From Sanderia malayensis (lineage: Eukaryota; Cnidaria; Scyphozoa; Semaeostomeae; Pelagiidae): 64,000 nucleotides of DNA. Positions 13,437 to 27,599 of the stretch are shown one piece after another; within the stretch, counting starts at the first letter, position 1, and every line of letters begins with the position of its first letter. A program made the position numbers and the translations under genes. Below the pieces are notes generated by a model that saw nothing but the letters and a program-made list of their open reading frames with translations, did not search any database and was not told the origin of the DNA. The stretch lies in contig RQOL01000613.1 in NCBI GenBank assembly GCA_013076295.1, positions 1 through 64,000 of the forward strand, read 5' to 3'.

Positions 13437-16400
13437 TCAGCCAGGACTAGCTGTATTAACGTGGATTCATGTGTAATTTGTGGGAATGAACGTCAATATC
13501 ACGGAAAAGGGTAAAAAGGTGTATTTCAATTAGTCAGTTTTAAATGTTATAAAGTCAATTTATGTGTCAATTGTGGGAATTAATTTTAATATCACGGAAA
13601 ACAAGTAAAAATGGTGTTATTCAATCAGTCAGTTTGCCCATTTTTTTTGTCATTTCATGTGTAAATTGTGGGAATGAATGTTAATATCACGGAAAAAAGT
13701 GAAAAGGGTGAATTTCAATTAGTCAATTTTACCTGTATTAACGTAGAATCATGTGTAAATTGTGGGAATGAATGTTAATATCACGAAACAAAAGTAAACA
13801 AGGTGTAATTCAATCAGTCAGGACTAGCTGTATTAACGTGGATTCATGTGTAATTTGTGGGAATGAACGTCAATATCACGGAAAACAAGTAAAAAAGGTG
13901 TATTTCAATTAGTCAGTTTTAAATGTTTATAAAGTCAATTTATGTGTCAATTGTGGGAATTAATTTTAATATCACGGAACAAAAGTAAAAAGGGTGTATT
14001 TCAATCGTCAATTTAAGCTGTATTACTGGGGATTTCTGCCTAATTTGTGGGAATGAATGTTAATATCACGGAAAACAAGTAAAAATGGTGTATTTCAATC
14101 AGTCGGTTTTCTCTGTATTAACGTGGATTCATGAGTAAATTGTAGGAATGAATGTTAATATAACGGAAAACAAGTCAAAAAAGTGTATTTCAATCAGTCA
14201 GTTTTACATGTATCTAAGTCAATTAATGTGTAAATTTTGGGCATGAATGTTAATATCACGGAAAACAAGTGAAAAAAGTGTATTTCAATTAGTCAGGTTT
14301 AGCTCTATTAACGTGGATTCATGTGTAAATTGTGGGAAAGAATTTTGAAATCACGGAAAAGGTGTAAAAAAGGTGTAATTCAATCATTCAGGATTCGCTG
14401 TATTAAGGTGGATTCATGTGTAAATTGTGGGAATGAATGTTAATATCACGGAAAACAAGTAAAAATGGTGTTATTCGATCAGTCAGTTTGCCCAGTATTT
14501 TCGTCAATTCATGTGTAAATTGTGGGAATTAATTTTAATATTACGGAAAACAAGTAAAAATGGTGTATTTCAATCGGTCAGTATTCCTTGTATTTACGTT
14601 AATTCATGTGTAAATTGTGGCAATGAATGTTAATATAACGGAAAAAAGTGAAAAGGGTGAATTTCAATCAGTCAATTTTACCTGTATTAACGTAGAATCA
14701 TGTGTAAATTGTGGGAATGAATGTTAATATCACGAAACAAAAGTAAACAAGGTGTAATTCAATCAGTCAGGACTAGCTGTATTAACGTGGATTCATGTGT
14801 AATTTGTGGGAATGAACGTCAATATCACGGAAACAAGTAAAAAAGGTGTATTTCAATTAGTCAGTTTTAAATGTTTATAAAGTCAATTTATGTGTCAATT
14901 GTGGGAATTAATTTTAATATCACGGAACAAAAGTAAAAAGGGTGTATTTCAATCGTCAATTTAAGCTGTATTACTGGGGATTTCTGCCTAATTTGTGGGA
15001 ATGAATGTTAATATCACGGAAAACAAGTAAAAATGGTGTATTTCAATCAGTCGGTTTTCTCTGTATTAACGTGGATTCATGAGTAAATTGTAGGAATAAA
15101 TGTTAATATAACGGAAAACAAGTCAAAAAAGTGTATTTCAATCAGTCAGTATTCCCTGTATTTACGTTAATTCATGTGTACATTGTGGCAATGAATGTTA
15201 ATAAAACGGAAAAAAGTGAAAAGGGTGAATTTCAATCAGTCACTTTTACCTGTATTAACGTAGAATCATGTGTAAATTGTGGGAATGAATGTTAATATCA
15301 CGAAACAAAACTAAACAAGGTGTAATTCAATCAGTCAGGATTAGCTGTATTAACGTGGATTCATGTGTAATTTGTGGGAATGAATGTTATTATAACGGAA
15401 AACAAGTAAAAATCGTATATTTCACTCAGTCAGTTTTACATGTATATAAATTCAATTCATGTGTAAATTGTGGGATTGAATGTTAACATCACGGAAGAAA
15501 AGGAAAAAGGGTGTATTTCAATCAGTCACTTTTTGCTGTATTAACGTGGATTTAAGTCTAAATTGTGGGAATGAACGTCAATATCACGGAAAAAAGTAAA
15601 AAAGGTGTATTTCAATCAGTCAGTTTTACCTGTATATAAAGTCAATTTATGTGTAAATTGTCGGAATTAATGTTAATATCACGGAAAACAAGTAAAAATA
15701 GTCTATTTCAATCAGTCAGTTTTACATGTTTATAAAGTCAATTCAGGTGTAAATTGTGGGAAGAAATGTTAAAATCACTGAAAACAAGTAAAAAAGTGTT
15801 ATTCAATCACTCAGGACTAGCTGTAATTAGGTGGATTCATGTTTAAATTGTGGGAATTAATTTTAATATTACGGAAAACAAGTAAAACTGGTGTATTCCA
15901 ATCGGTCAGTATTCCTTGTATTTACGTTAATTCATGTGTAAATTGTGGCAATGAATGTTAATATAACGGAAAAAAGTGAAAAGGGTGAATTTCAATCAGT
16001 CAATTTTACCTGTATTAACGTAGAATCATGTATAAATTGTGGGAATGAATGTTAATATCACGAAACAAAAGTAAACAAGGTGTAATTCAATCAGTCAGGA
16101 CTAGCTGTATTAACGTGGATTCATGTGTAATTTGTGGGAATGAACGTCAATATCACGGAAAACAAGTAAAAAAGGTGTATTTCAATTAGTCAGTTTTAAA
16201 TGTTTATGAAGTCAATTTATGTGTAAATTGTGGGAAGTATTGTTAATATCACGCAAAACAAGTAAAAATGGTGTTATTCAATCAGTCAGTTTGCCCAGTA
16301 TTTTCGTCAATTCATGTGTAAATTGTGTTAATGAATGTTAATATCACGGGAAAAAGTAAAAAGGGTGAATTTCAATCAGTCAATTTTAGCTGTATTAACG

Positions 16401-17784
16401 TGGATTCATGTGTAAATTGTGGGAATGAATGTTAATATCACGAAACAAAAGTAAACAAGGTGTAATTCAATCAGTAAGGACTAGCTGTATTAACGTGGAT
16501 TCATGTGTAATTTGCGGGATGAATGTTATTATAACGGAAAACAAGTAAAAATCGTATATTTCACTCAGCCAGTTTTACATGTATATAAAATCAATTCATG
16601 TGTAAATTGTGGGATTGAATGTTAACATCACGGAAGAAAAGGAAAAAGGGTGTATTTCAATCAGTCACTTTTTGCTGTAATAACGTGGATTTAAGTCTAA
16701 ATTGTGGGAATGAACGTCAATATCACGGAAAAAAGTAAAAAAGGTGTATTTCAATCAGTCAGTTTTACCTGTATATAAAGTCAATTCATGTGTAAATTGT
16801 GGGAAGAAATGTTAAAATCACTGAAAACAAGTAAAAAAGTGTAATTCAACCACTCAGGACTAGCTGTATTTAGGTGGATTCATGTTTAAATTGTGGGAAT
16901 TAATTTTAATATTACGGAAAACAAGTAAAAATTGTGTATTTCAATCGGTCAGTGTTCCTTGTATTTACGTTAATTCATGTGTAAATTGTGGAATGAATGT
17001 TAATTTCAAGGAAAAAAATGAAAAGGGTTAATTTCAATCAGTCAATTTTAGCTGTATTAACGTAGATTTATGTCTAAATTGTGGGAAAGAACGTCAATAT
17101 CACGGGAAAAAAGTAAAAAGGTGTATTTCAATTAGCCAGTTTTAAATGTTTTTAAAGTCAATTTATGTGTAAATTGTGGGAATGAATGTTAATATGACGG
17201 ACCAAAAGTAAAAAGGGTGTATTTCAATCGTCAATTTAAGCTGTATTACTGGGGATTTCTGCGTAAATTGTGGGAATGAATGTTAATATCACGGAAAACA
17301 AGTAAAAATGGTGTATTTCAATCAGTCGGTTTTCTCTGTATTAACGTGGATTCATGAGTAAATTGTAGGAATGAATGTTAATATAACGGAAAACAAGTCA
17401 AAAAAGTGTATTTCAATCAGTCAGTTTTACATGTATCTAAGTCCATTAATGTGTAAATTTTGGGCATGAATGTTAATATCACGGAAAACAAGTAAAAATG
17501 GTACATTTCATTCAGCCAGTGTCACCTGTTTTTACGTTAATTCGTGTGTAAATTGTGGGAAAGAATTTTGAAATCACGGAAAAGGTGTAAAAAAGGTGTA
17601 ATTCAATCATTCAGGATTCGCTGTATTAAGGTGGATTCATGTGTAAATTGTGGGAATGAATGTTAATATCACGGAAAAAAGTGAAAAGGGTGAATTTCAA
17701 TAAGTCCATTTTACATGTATTAACGTGGATTTATGTGTAAATTGTGGGAATGAATGTTAATATCACGGAAAACAAGTAAAAATG
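13437..17784 (+). repeat. Block C copy 2 with an extra two-monomer tail
   Basis: Positions 13,437-17,606 repeat copy 1 at an offset of about 4,160 bp, so copies 1 and 2 are in direct tandem. The extra tail 17,607-17,784 (cattcaggattcgctgtatt, then aataagtccattttacatg) is shared with 24,367-24,543 at the end of copy 3. The tail stops abruptly at aagtaaaaatgg, where the following sequence is out of the 95-bp register. Confidence 0.85.
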
Positions 17785-18260
17785 GAAATATCCCAGTAAA
17801 CCAGTAAAAAAGGTGTATTTCAATCAGCCACTTTTACATGTATATAAAGTCAATTGATGTGTAAATTGTGGGAATGAATGTAAATATCACGGAAAAAAGT
17901 AAAAAGGGTGAATTTCAATCAGTTAATTTTAGCTGTATTAACGTGAGTTCATGTGTAAATTGTGGGAATGAATGTCAATATCACCTAATACAAATAAAAA
18001 AGGTCTATTTTAATTAGTCAGATTTAGCTCTATTAACGTAGATTCATGTGTAAATTGTGGGAAAGAATGTTAATATAACGGAAAACAAGTCAAAAAGGTG
18101 TATTTCAATCATTCAGTTTCCCCTGTATTTACGTCAATTCATGTGCAAATTGTGGGAAAGAATGTTAATATCACGGAAAACAAGTAAAAATGGTGTATTT
18201 CAATCAGTCACTTTTACATGTATATAAAGTCAATTGATGTGTAAATTGTGGGAATGAATG
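17785..18260 (+). repeat. Bridge segment: second copy of 5,632-6,109
   Basis: The segment begins with aaatatcccagtaaaccag, which in the normal monomer lies before, not after, the A-rich motif that precedes it. It matches 5,632-6,109 and then switches in register to sequence matching 7,338 onward (tcaaggaaaacaagtaaaag). It marks the start of the second copy of a large duplicated block, with 6,110-7,337 missing from this copy. Confidence 0.85.
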
Positions 18261-20196
18261 TTAATATCAAGGAAAACAAGTAAAAGTTGTGTATTTCAAT
18301 CAGTCAGTTTTCCTCGTATTTACGTTATTTCATGTGTAAAATGTGGGAATGAACGTAAATATCCCGGAAAACAGGTAAAAATTGTGTATTTCAATTAGTC
18401 AGTTTTACCTGTATATATAGTCAATTCATGTGTAAATTGTGGAAAGAAATGTTAAAATCACTGAAAACAAGTAAAAAAGTGTAATTCAATCACTCAGGAC
18501 TAGCTGTATTTAGGTATATTCATGTTTAAATTGTGGGAATTAATTTTAATATTACGGAAAACAAGTAAAAATGGTGTATTTCAATCGGTCAGTATTCCTT
18601 ATATTTACGTTAATTCATGTGTAAATTGTGGCAATGAATGTTAATATAACGGAAAAAAGTGAAAAGGGTGAATTTCAATCAATCAATTTTACCTGTATTT
18701 TATGTAGAATCATGTGTAAATTGTAGGAATGAATGTTAATATCACGAAACAAAAGTAAAGAAGGTGTATTTCAATCAGTCAGTTTTCTCTGTATTAACGT
18801 GGATTCATGTGTAAATTGTGGGAACGAATGTTAATATCACGGAAAAGAAGTAAAAAAGTGTTTTTCAATCAGTCAGTTTTAGCTGTATTAACGTGAGTTC
18901 ATGTGTAAATTGTGGAAATGAACGTCAATATCACGGAAAAAAGTAAAAAAGGTGTATTTCAATTAGTCAGTTTTAAATGTATTAACGTGGATTCATGTGT
19001 AAATTGTGGGAACGAATGTTAATATCACGGAAAAGAAGTAAAAAGTGTTTTTCAATCAGTCAGTTTTAGCTGTATTAACGTGAGTTCATGTGTAATTTGT
19101 GGGAATGAACGTCAATATCACGGAAAAAAGTAAAAAAGGTGTATTTCAATTAGTCAGTTTTAAATGTTTATAAAGTTAATTTATGAGTCAATTGTGGGAA
19201 TTAATTTTAATATCACGGAAAACAAGTAAAAATGGTGTTATTCAATCAGTCAGTTTGCCCAGTATTTTTGTCATTTCATGTGTAAATTCTTGGAATGAAT
19301 GTTAATATCACGGAAAAAAGTGAAAAGGGTGAATTTCAATTAGTCAATTATACCTGTATTAACGTAGAATCATGTGTAAATTGTGGGAATGAATGTTAAT
19401 ATCACGAAACAAAAGTCAACAAGGTGTAATTCAATCAGTCAGGACTAGCTGTATTAACGTGGATTCATGTGTAATTTGTGGAATGAACGTCAATATCACG
19501 GGAAAAAAGTAAAAAAGGTGTATTTCAATTAGTCAGTTTTAAATGTTTATAAAGTCAATTCATGTGTAAATTGTCGGAATTAATGTTAATATCACGGAAA
19601 ACAAGTAAAAATAATGTATTTCAATCAGTCAGTTTTACATGTTTATAAAGTCAATTCATGGGTAAATTGTGGGAATTAATGTTAATATCAAGGAAAACAA
19701 GTAAAAGTTGTGTATTTCAATCAGTCAGTTTTCCTCGTATTTACGTTATTTCATGTGTAAAATGTGGAATGAATGTAAATATCCCGGAAAACAGGTAAAA
19801 ATTGTGTATTTCAATTAGTCAGTTTTACCTGTATATATAGTCAATTCATGTGTAAATTGTGGGAAGAAATGTTAAAATCACTGAAAACAAGTAAAAAAGT
19901 GTAATTCAATCACTCAGGACTAGCTGTATTTAGGTGGATTCATGTTTAAATTGTGGGAATTAATTTAATATTACGGAAAACAAGTAAAAATGGTGTATTT
20001 CAATCGTTCAGTATTCCTTATATTTACGTTAATTCATGTGTAAATTGTGGCAATGAATGTTAATATAACGGAACAAAGTGAAAAGGGTGAATTTCAATCA
20101 ATCAATTTTACCTGTATTTTATGTAGAATCATGTGTAAATTGTAGGAATGAATGTTAATATCACGAAACAAAAGTAAAGAAGGTGTATTTCAATCA
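18261..20196 (+). repeat. Second copy of the right part of block B
   Basis: The sequence follows 7,338-9,274 at an offset of about 10,923 bp, including the paired acgaatgttaatatcacgg monomers and the marker aaattcttggaatgaatg. Differences are mainly single-base gains or losses in short A, T or G runs. Two uninterrupted insert sites lie at about 18,425 and 19,845. Confidence 0.85.
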
Positions 20197-23100
20197 GCCA
20201 GGACTAGCTGTATTAACGTGGATTCATGTGTAATTTGTGGGAATGAACGTCAATATCACGGAAAAGGGTAAAAAAGGTGTATTTCAATTAGTCAGTTTTA
20301 AATGTTTATAAAGTCAATTTATGTGTCAATTGTGGGAATTAATTTTAATATCACGGAAAACAAGTAAAAATGGTGTTATTCAATCAGTCAGTTTGCCCAT
20401 TTTTTTTGTCATTCATGTGTAAATTGTGGGAATGAATGTTAATATCACGGAAAAAAGTGAAAAGGGTGAATTTCAATTAGTCAATTTTACCTGTATTAAC
20501 GTAGAATCATGTGTAAATTGTGGGAATGAATGTTAATATCACGAAACAAAAGTAAACAAGGTGTAATTCAATCAGTCAGGACTAGCTGTATTAACGTGGA
20601 TTCATGTGTAATTTGTGGGAATGAACGTCAATATCACGGAAAACAAGTAAAAAAGGTGTATTTCAATTAGTCAGTTTTAAATGTTATAAAGTCAATTTAT
20701 GTGTCAATTGTGGGAATTAATTTTAATATCACGGAACAAAAGTAAAAAGGGTGTATTTCAATCGTCAATTTAAGCTGTATTACTGGGGATTTCTGCCTAA
20801 TTTGTGGGAATGAATGTTAATATCACGGAAAACAAGTAAAAATGGTGTATTTCAATCAGTCGGTTTTCTCTGTATTAACGTGGATTCATGAGTAAATTGT
20901 AGGAATGAATGTTAATATAACGGAAAACAAGTCAAAAAAGTGTATTTCAATCAGTCAGTTTTACATGTATCTAAGTCAATTAATGTGTAAATTTTGGGCA
21001 TGAATGTTAATATCACGGAAAACAAGTGAAAAAAGTGTATTTCAATTAGTCAGGTTTAGCTCTATTAACGTGGATTCATGTGTAAATTGTGGGAAAGAAT
21101 TTTGAAATCACGGAAAAGGTGTAAAAAAGGTGTAATTCAATCATTCAGGATTCGCTGTATTAAGGTGGATTCATGTGTAAATTGTGGGAATGAATGTTAA
21201 TATCACGGAAAACAAGTAAAAATGGTGTTATTCGATCAGTCAGTTTGCCCAGTATTTTCGTCAATTCATGTGTAAATTGTGGGAATTAATTTTAATATTA
21301 CGGAAAACAAGTAAAAATGGTGTATTTCAATCGGTCAGTATTCCTTGTATTTACGTTAATTCATGTGTAAATTGTGGCAATGAATGTTAATATAACGGAA
21401 AAAAGTGAAAAGGGTGAATTTCAATCAGTCAATTTTACCTGTATTAACGTAGAATCATGTGTAAATTGTGGGAATGAATGTTAATATCACGAAACAAAAG
21501 TAAACAAGGTGTAATTCAATCAGTCAGGACTAGCTGTATTAACGTGGATTCATGTGTAATTTGTGGGAATGAACGTCAATATCACGGAAAACAAGTAAAA
21601 AGGTGTATTTCAATTAGTCAGTTTTAAATGTTTATAAAGTCAATTTATGTGTCAATTGTGGGAATTAATTTTAATATCACGGAACAAAAGTAAAAAGGGT
21701 GTATTTCAATCGTCAATTTAAGCTGTATTACTGGGGATTTCTGCCTAATTTGTGGGAATGAATGTTAATATCACGGAAAACAAGTAAAAATGGTGTATTT
21801 CAATCAGTCGGTTTTCTCTGTATTAACGTGGATTCATGAGTAAATTGTAGGAATAAATGTTAATATAACGGAAAACAAGTCAAAAAAGTGTATTTCAATC
21901 AGTCAGTATTCCCTGTATTTACGTTAATTCATGTGTACATTGTGGCAATGAATGTTAATAAAACGGAAAAAAGTGAAAAGGGTGAATTTCAATCAGTCAC
22001 TTTTACCTGTATTAACGTAGAATCATGTGTAAATTGTGGAATGAATGTTAATATCACGAAACAAAACTAAACAAGGTGTAATTCAATCAGTCAGGATTAG
22101 CTGTATTAACGTGGATTCATGTGTAATTTGTGGGAATGAATGTTATTATAACGGAAAACAAGTAAAAATCGTATATTTCACTCAGTCAGTTTTACATGTA
22201 TATAAATTCAATTCATGTGTAAATTGTGGGATTGAATGTTAACATCACGGAAGAAAAGGAAAAAGGGTGTATTTCAATCAGTCACTTTTTGCTGTATTAA
22301 CGTGGATTTAAGTCTAAATTGTGGGAATGAACGTCAATATCACGGAAAAAGTAAAAAAGGTGTATTTCAATCAGTCAGTTTTACCTGTATATAAAGTCAA
22401 TTTATGTGTAAATTGTCGGAATTAATGTTAATATCACGGAAAACAAGTAAAAATAGTCTATTTCAATCAGTCAGTTTTACATGTTTATAAAGTCAATTCA
22501 TGTGTAAATTGTGGGAAGAAATGTTAAAATCACTGAAAACAAGTAAAAAAGTGTTATTCAATCACTCAGGACTAGCTGTAATTAGGTGGATTCATGTTTA
22601 AATTGTGGGAATTAATTTTAATATTACGGAAAACAAGTAAAACTGGTGTATTCCAATCGGTCAGTATTCCTTGTATTTACGTTAATTCATGTGTAAATTG
22701 TGGCAATGAATGTTAATATAACGGAAAAAAGTGAAAAGGGTGAATTTCAATCAGTCAATTTTACCTGTATTAACGTAGAATCATGTATAAATTGTGGGAA
22801 TGAATGTTAATATCACGAAACAAAAGTAAACAAGGTGTAATTCAATCAGTCAGGACTAGCTGTATTAACGTGGATTCATGTGTAATTTGTGGGAATGAAC
22901 GTCAATATCACGGAAAACAAGTAAAAAAGGTGTATTTCAATTAGTCAGTTTTAAATGTTTATGAAGTCAATTTATGTGTAAATTGTGGGAAGTATTGTTA
23001 ATATCACGCAAAACAAGTAAAAATGGTGTTATTCAATCAGTCAGTTTGCCCAGTATTTTCGTCAATTCATGTGTAAATTGTGTTAATGAATGTTAATATC

Positions 23101-24543
23101 ACGGGAAAAAGTAAAAAGGGTGAATTTCAATCAGTCAATTTTAGCTGTATTAACGTGGATTCATGTGTAAATTGTGGGAATGAATGTTAATATCACGAAA
23201 CAAAAGTAAACAAGGTGTAATTCAATCAGTAAGGACTAGCTGTATTAACGTGGATTCATGTGTAATTTGCGGGAATGAATGTTATTATAACGGAAAACAA
23301 GTAAAAATCGTATATTTCACTCAGCCAGTTTTACATGTATATAAAATCAATTCATGTGTAAATTGTGGGATTGAATGTTAACATCACGGAAGAAAAGGAA
23401 AAAGGGTGTATTTCAATCAGTCACTTTTTGCTGTAATAACGTGGATTTAAGTCTAAATTGTGGGAATGAACGTCAATATCACGGAAAAAAGTAAAAAAGG
23501 TGTATTCCAATCAGTCAGTTTTACCTGTATATAAAGTCAATTCATGTGTAAATTGTGGGAAGAAATGTTAAAATCACTGAAAACAAGTAAAAAAGTGTAA
23601 TTCAACCACTCAGGACTAGCTGTATTTAGGTGGATTCATGTTTAAATTGTGGGAATTAATTTTAATATTACGGAAAACAAGTAAAAATTGTGTATTTCAA
23701 TCGGTCAGTGTTCCTTGTATTTACGTTAATTCATGTGTAAATTGTGGGAATGAATGTTAATTTCACGGAAAAAAATGAAAAGGGTTAATTTCAATCAGTC
23801 AATTTTAGCTGTATTAACGTAGATTTATGTCTAAATTGTGGGAAAGAACGTCAATATCACGGGAAAAAAGTAAAAAAGGTGTATTTCAATTAGCCAGTTT
23901 TAAATGTTTTTAAAGTCAATTTATGTGTAAATTGTGGGAATGAATGTTAATATGACGGACCAAAAGTAAAAAGGGTGTATTTCAATCGTCAATTTAAGCT
24001 GTATTACTGGGGATTTCTGCGTAAATTGTGGGAATGAATGTTAATATCACGGAAAACAAGTAAAAATGGTGTATTTCAATCAGTCGGTTTTCTCTGTATT
24101 AACGTGGATTCATGAGTAAATTGTAGGAATGAATGTTAATATAACGGAAAACAAGTCAAAAAAGTGTATTTCAATCAGTCAGTTTTACATGTATCTAAGT
24201 CCATTAATGTGTAAATTTTGGGCATGAATGTTAATATCACGGAAAACAAGTAAAAATGGTACATTTCATTCAGCCAGTGTCACCTGTTTTTACGTTAATT
24301 CGTGTGTAAATTGTGGGAAAGAATTTTGAAATCACGGAAAAGGTGTAAAAAAGGTGTAATTCAATCATTCAGGATTCGCTGTATTAAGGTGAATTCATGT
24401 GTAAATTGTGGGAATGAATGTTAATATCACGGAAAAAAGTGAAAAGGGTGAATTTCAATAAGTCCATTTTACATGTATTAACGTGGATTTATGTGTAAAT
24501 TGTGGGAATGAATGTTAATATCACGGAAAACAAGTAAAAATGG
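20197..24543 (+). repeat. Block C copy 3 with tail
   Basis: This is the third copy of the 4.16-kb unit, with the same monomer order as 9,275-13,436 and 13,437-17,606, followed by the tail also present at 17,607-17,784. Here the tail continues smoothly in register (tggtgttattcgatcagtca), which shows what the sequence at 17,785 would have been without the rearrangement. No gene is present. Confidence 0.85.
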
Positions 24544-26702
24544 TGTTATTCGATCAGTCAGTTTGCCCAGTATTTTCGTCAATTCATGTGTAAATTGTGG
24601 GAATTAATTTTAATATTACGGAAAACAAGTAAAAATGGTGTATTTCAATCGGTCAGTATTCCCTGTATTTACGTTAATTCATGTGTAAATTGTGGCAATG
24701 AATGTTAATAAAACGGAAAAAAGTGAAAAGGGTGAATTTCAATCAGTCAATTTTACCTGTATTAACGTAGAATCATGTGTAAATTGTGGGATTGAATGTT
24801 AACATCACGGAAGAAAAGGAAAAAGGGTGTATTTCAATCAGTCACTTTCTGCTGTATTAACGTGGATTTAAGTCTAAATTGTGGGAATGAACGTCAATAT
24901 CACGGAAAAAAGTAAAAAAGGTGTATTTCAATCAGTCAGTTTTACCTGTATATAAAGTCAATTCATGTGTAAATTGTGGGAAGAAATGTTAAAATCACTG
25001 AAAACAAGTAAAAAAGTGTAATTCAACCACTCAGGACTAGCTGTATTTAGGTGGATTCATGTTTAAATTGTGGGAATTAATTTTAATATTACGGAAAACA
25101 AGTAAAAATGGTGTATTTCAATCGGTCAGTATTCCTTGTATTTACGTTAATTCATGTGTAAATTGTGGCAATGAATGTTAATATAACGGAAAAAAGTGAA
25201 AAGGGTGAATTTCAATCAGTCAATTTTACCTGTATTAACGTAGAATCATGTATAAATAGTGGGAATGAATGTTAATATCACGAATCAAAAGTAAAGAAGG
25301 TGTATTTCAATCAGTCAGGACTAGCTGTATTAACGTGGATTCATGTGTAATTTGTGGGAATGAACGTCAATATCACGGAAAAGGGTAAAAAAGGTGTATT
25401 TCAATTAGTCAGTTTTAAATGTTTATAAAGTCAATTTATGTGTAAATTGTGGGAATTAATGTTAATATCACGGAAAACAAGTAAAAATGGTGTTATTCAA
25501 TCAGTCAGTGTGCCCAGTATTTTCGTGAAATCATGTGTAAATTGAGGGAATGAATGTTAATATCACGGGAAAAAGTGAAAAGGGTGAATTTCAATAAGTC
25601 CATTTTACATGTATTAACGTGGATTTATGTGTAAATTGTGGGAATGAATGTTAATATCACGGAAAACAAGTAAAAATGGTGTTATTCGATCAGTCAGTTT
25701 GCCCAGTATTTTCGTCAATTCATGTGTAAATTGTGGGAATTAATTTTAATATTACGGAAAACAAGTAAAAATGGTGTATTTCAATCGGTCAGTATTCCCT
25801 GTATTTACGTTAATTCATGTGTAAATTGTGGCAATGAATGTTAATAAAACGGAAAAAAGTGAAAAGGGTGAATTTCAATCAGTCAATTTTACCTGTATTA
25901 ACGTAGAATCATGTGTAAATTGTGGGATTGAATGTTAACATCACGGAAGAAAAGGAAAAAGGGTGTATTTCAATCAGTCACTTTCTGCTGTATTAACGTG
26001 GATTTAAGTCTAAATTGTGGGAATGAACGTCAATATCACGGAAAAAAGTAAAAAAGGTGTATTTCAATCAGTCAGTTTTACCTGTATATAAAGTCAATTC
26101 ATGTGTAAATTGTGGGAAGAAATGTTAAAATCACTGAAAACAAGTAAAAAAGTGTAATTCAACCACTCAGGACTAGCTGTATTTAGGTGGATTCATGTTT
26201 AAATTGTGGGAATTAATTTTAATATTACGGAAAACAAGTAAAAATGGTGTATTTCAATCGGTCAGTATTCCTTGTATTTACGTTAATTCATGTGTAAATT
26301 GTGGCAATGAATGTTAATATAACGGAAAAAAGTGAAAAGGGTGAATTTCAATCAGTCAATTTTACCTGTATTAACGTAGAATCATGTATAAATAGTGGGA
26401 ATGAATGTTAATATCACGAATCAAAAGTAAAGAAGGTGTATTTCAATCAGTCAGGACTAGCTGTATTAACGTGGATTCATGTGTAATTTGTGGGAATGAA
26501 CGTCAATATCACGGAAAAGGGTAAAAAAGGTGTATTTCAATTAGTCAGTTTTAAATGTTTATAAAGTCAATTTATGTGTAAATTGTGGGAATTAATGTTA
26601 ATATCACGGAAAACAAGTAAAAATGGTGTTATTCAATCAGTCAGTGTGCCCAGTATTTTCGTGAAATCATGTGTAAATTGAGGGAATGAATGTTAATATC
26701 AC
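24431..26702 (+). repeat. Block D: two tandem 12-monomer units (1,136 bp each)
   Basis: Unit 1 (24,431-25,566) and unit 2 (25,567-26,702) are near-identical; the marker aatttcaataagtccatttt occurs at 24,451 and 25,587. Each unit ends with a monomer containing attgagggaatgaatg and cagtgtgcccagtattttcg. The spacing equals twelve monomers. The start overlaps the tail of the preceding block, which is how the tail joins this one. Confidence 0.88.
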
Positions 26703-27599
26703 GGGAAAAAGTGAAAAGGGTGAATTTCAATCAGTCAATTTTACCTGTATTACCGTAGATTCATGTGTAGATTGTGGGAATGAATGTTAATATCACGGAA
26801 AACAAGTAAAAAAGGTGTATTTCAATCAGTCAGTTTTACCAGTATTAACGTGGATTCATGTGTAAATTGTGGGAATGAATGTTAATATCACGGAAAAAAG
26901 TGAAAAGGGTGAATTTAATCAGTCAATTTTACCTGTATTAACGTAGAATTATGTGTAAATTGTGGGGATGAATGTTAATATCACGGGAAAAAGTGAAAAG
27001 GGTGAATTTCAATCAGTCAATTTTACCGTTATTACCGTAGATTCATGTGTAGATTGTGGGAATGAATGTTAATATCACGGAAAACAAGTAAAAAAGGTGT
27101 ATTTCAATCAGTCAGTTTTACCTGTATTAACGGGGATTCATGTGTAAATTGTGGGAATTAATGTTAATATCACGGAAAAAAGTGAAAAGGGTGAATTTCA
27201 ATCAGTCAATTTTACCTGTATTAACGTAGAATCATGTGTAAATTGTGGGAATGAATGTTAATATCACGAAACAAAAGTAAACAAGGTGTAATTCAATCAG
27301 TCAGGACTAGCTGTAATAACGTGGATTGATGTGTAATTTGTGGGAATGAACGTCAATATCACGGAAAACAAGTAAAAAAGGTGTATTTCAATTAGTCAGT
27401 TTTAAATGTTTATAAAGTCAATTCATGTGTAAATTGTGGGAATTAATTTTAATATTACGGAAAACAAGTAAAAATGGTGTATTTCAATCGGTCAGTATTC
27501 CCTCTATTTACGTTAATTCATGTGTAAAGTGTGGCAATGAATGTTAATATAACGGAAAAAAGTGAAAAGGGTGAATTTCAATCAGTCAATTTTACCTGT
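26703..27599 (+). repeat. Satellite with a 3-monomer duplication, then linker monomers
   Basis: A three-monomer group starting with cgggaaaaagtgaaaaggg is present at 26,702 and again at 26,984 (offset about 282 bp). Both contain the rare form gtagattgtgggaatg. Linker monomers follow to about 27,599. Nothing other than satellite is visible. Confidence 0.75.
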
